64,000 bases of DNA from Streptomyces sp. NRRL S-350 (GTDB lineage: Bacteria; Actinomycetota; Actinomycetes; Streptomycetales; Streptomycetaceae), in assembly GCF_000719705.1 (NCBI RefSeq), contig NZ_JOHO01000020.1, positions 120,323-184,322 on the forward strand, in the 5' to 3' direction. Shown here in pieces: positions 63,964 to 64,000 of this stretch (the first letter of the stretch is position 1; every line of letters starts with the position of its first letter). The position numbers and the translations under genes were made by a program. The notes under the pieces are model-generated. The model worked only from the letters and a program-made list of their open reading frames with translations, was not told where the DNA came from and searched no databases.

Positions 63964-64000
63964 CTGTCTCTTATACACATCTGACGCTGCCGACGAAGAG
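63964..64000. other. Untrimmed Illumina Nextera adapter (sequencing artefact)
   Basis: 63964-63982 is CTGTCTCTTATACACATCT, the Tn5 mosaic end, and it continues to 63996 as the rest of the Nextera read-1 adapter (reverse complement). The last four bases (AGAG) would begin the i5 index. These bases are not genomic. Confidence 0.97.

Noticed and set aside
62535..63980. Hydrolase frame extended to an ATG at 63980 (MCIRDS start)
   Set aside because: The first residues come from Nextera adapter sequence; the real start is GTG 63938 or 63953.

Overview
The window is very GC-rich DNA (about 70% or more in the core genes) with GTG starts, frequent GGAGG-type ribosome binding sites and long spurious antisense ORFs. 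Gene order and protein sequences point to an actinomycete of the family Streptomycetaceae (Streptomyces or Kitasatospora; I cannot separate the two). From memory, the first 44 kb follow the conserved chromosomal core order of Streptomyces from the cytochrome bc1/aa3 genes to glnA (the SCO2148-SCO2198 neighbourhood of S. coelicolor).

Layout. 1-5.1 kb: end of qcrB, a GntR-type regulator, an L,D-transpeptidase lipoprotein and the cytochrome c oxidase operon ctaC-ctaD-ctaF (minus strand). 5.4-15.4 kb: a cysteine desulfurase/TusA fusion, a PfkB-type kinase, a lipoprotein, an IscA/ErpA-type Fe-S protein, a GNAT, a PLP decarboxylase with an Lrp regulator, a quinone reductase-like MDR and nadA. This is a stretch rich in Fe-S and cofactor genes. 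15.4-18.6 kb: pspA and its partner gene, a DUF3043 membrane protein and a methyltransferase that appears to start at CTG. 18.7-21.4 kb: cobU, cobT, cobS (lower-ligand end of cobalamin synthesis). 21.6-26.8 kb: pepA, lpdA and a two-lipoyl-domain sucB. 26.9-34.2 kb: small conserved genes, a TIGR01777 epimerase, an FAD oxidoreductase and an NsdA-like HTH/TPR regulator. 34.5-38.8 kb: a short-chain dehydrogenase, an MHS-type transporter and a GAF/PucR regulator; the first two share a 35-bp promoter box. 38.9-42.7 kb: lipB, lipA (which lipoylate the E2 encoded nearby), DUF4191 and RDD proteins. 43.0-44.4 kb: glnA with a textbook GlnR operator and, further upstream, a near-perfect DasR (dre) site.

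Immediately behind glnA lies an accessory island of lower GC (about 65% in sampled lines). It carries a complete four-gene Wadjet (jetABCD) anti-plasmid system. The island is bracketed by an imperfect ~103-bp direct repeat made of the last codons of glnA plus its terminator hairpin, and by a perfect 19-bp inverted repeat. This looks like attachment-site-style insertion at the glnA 3' end, but no recombinase gene is present.

Beyond the right boundary is a second accessory block: a minus-strand operon of cupin protein, NicC-like flavin monooxygenase, phenol-hydroxylase-like flavin monooxygenase and MFS exporter. Across a 1.3-kb gene-free region it diverges from an acetolactate synthase pair (ilvB-ilvN) in which IlvN is reduced to a single ACT domain. 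This has the look of a small specialised-metabolism or detoxification locus with a dedicated or resistant ALS. The last gene is a secreted alpha/beta-hydrolase. The sequence ends in an untrimmed Illumina Nextera adapter (63964-64000), so the right end is a contig end with artefactual bases.
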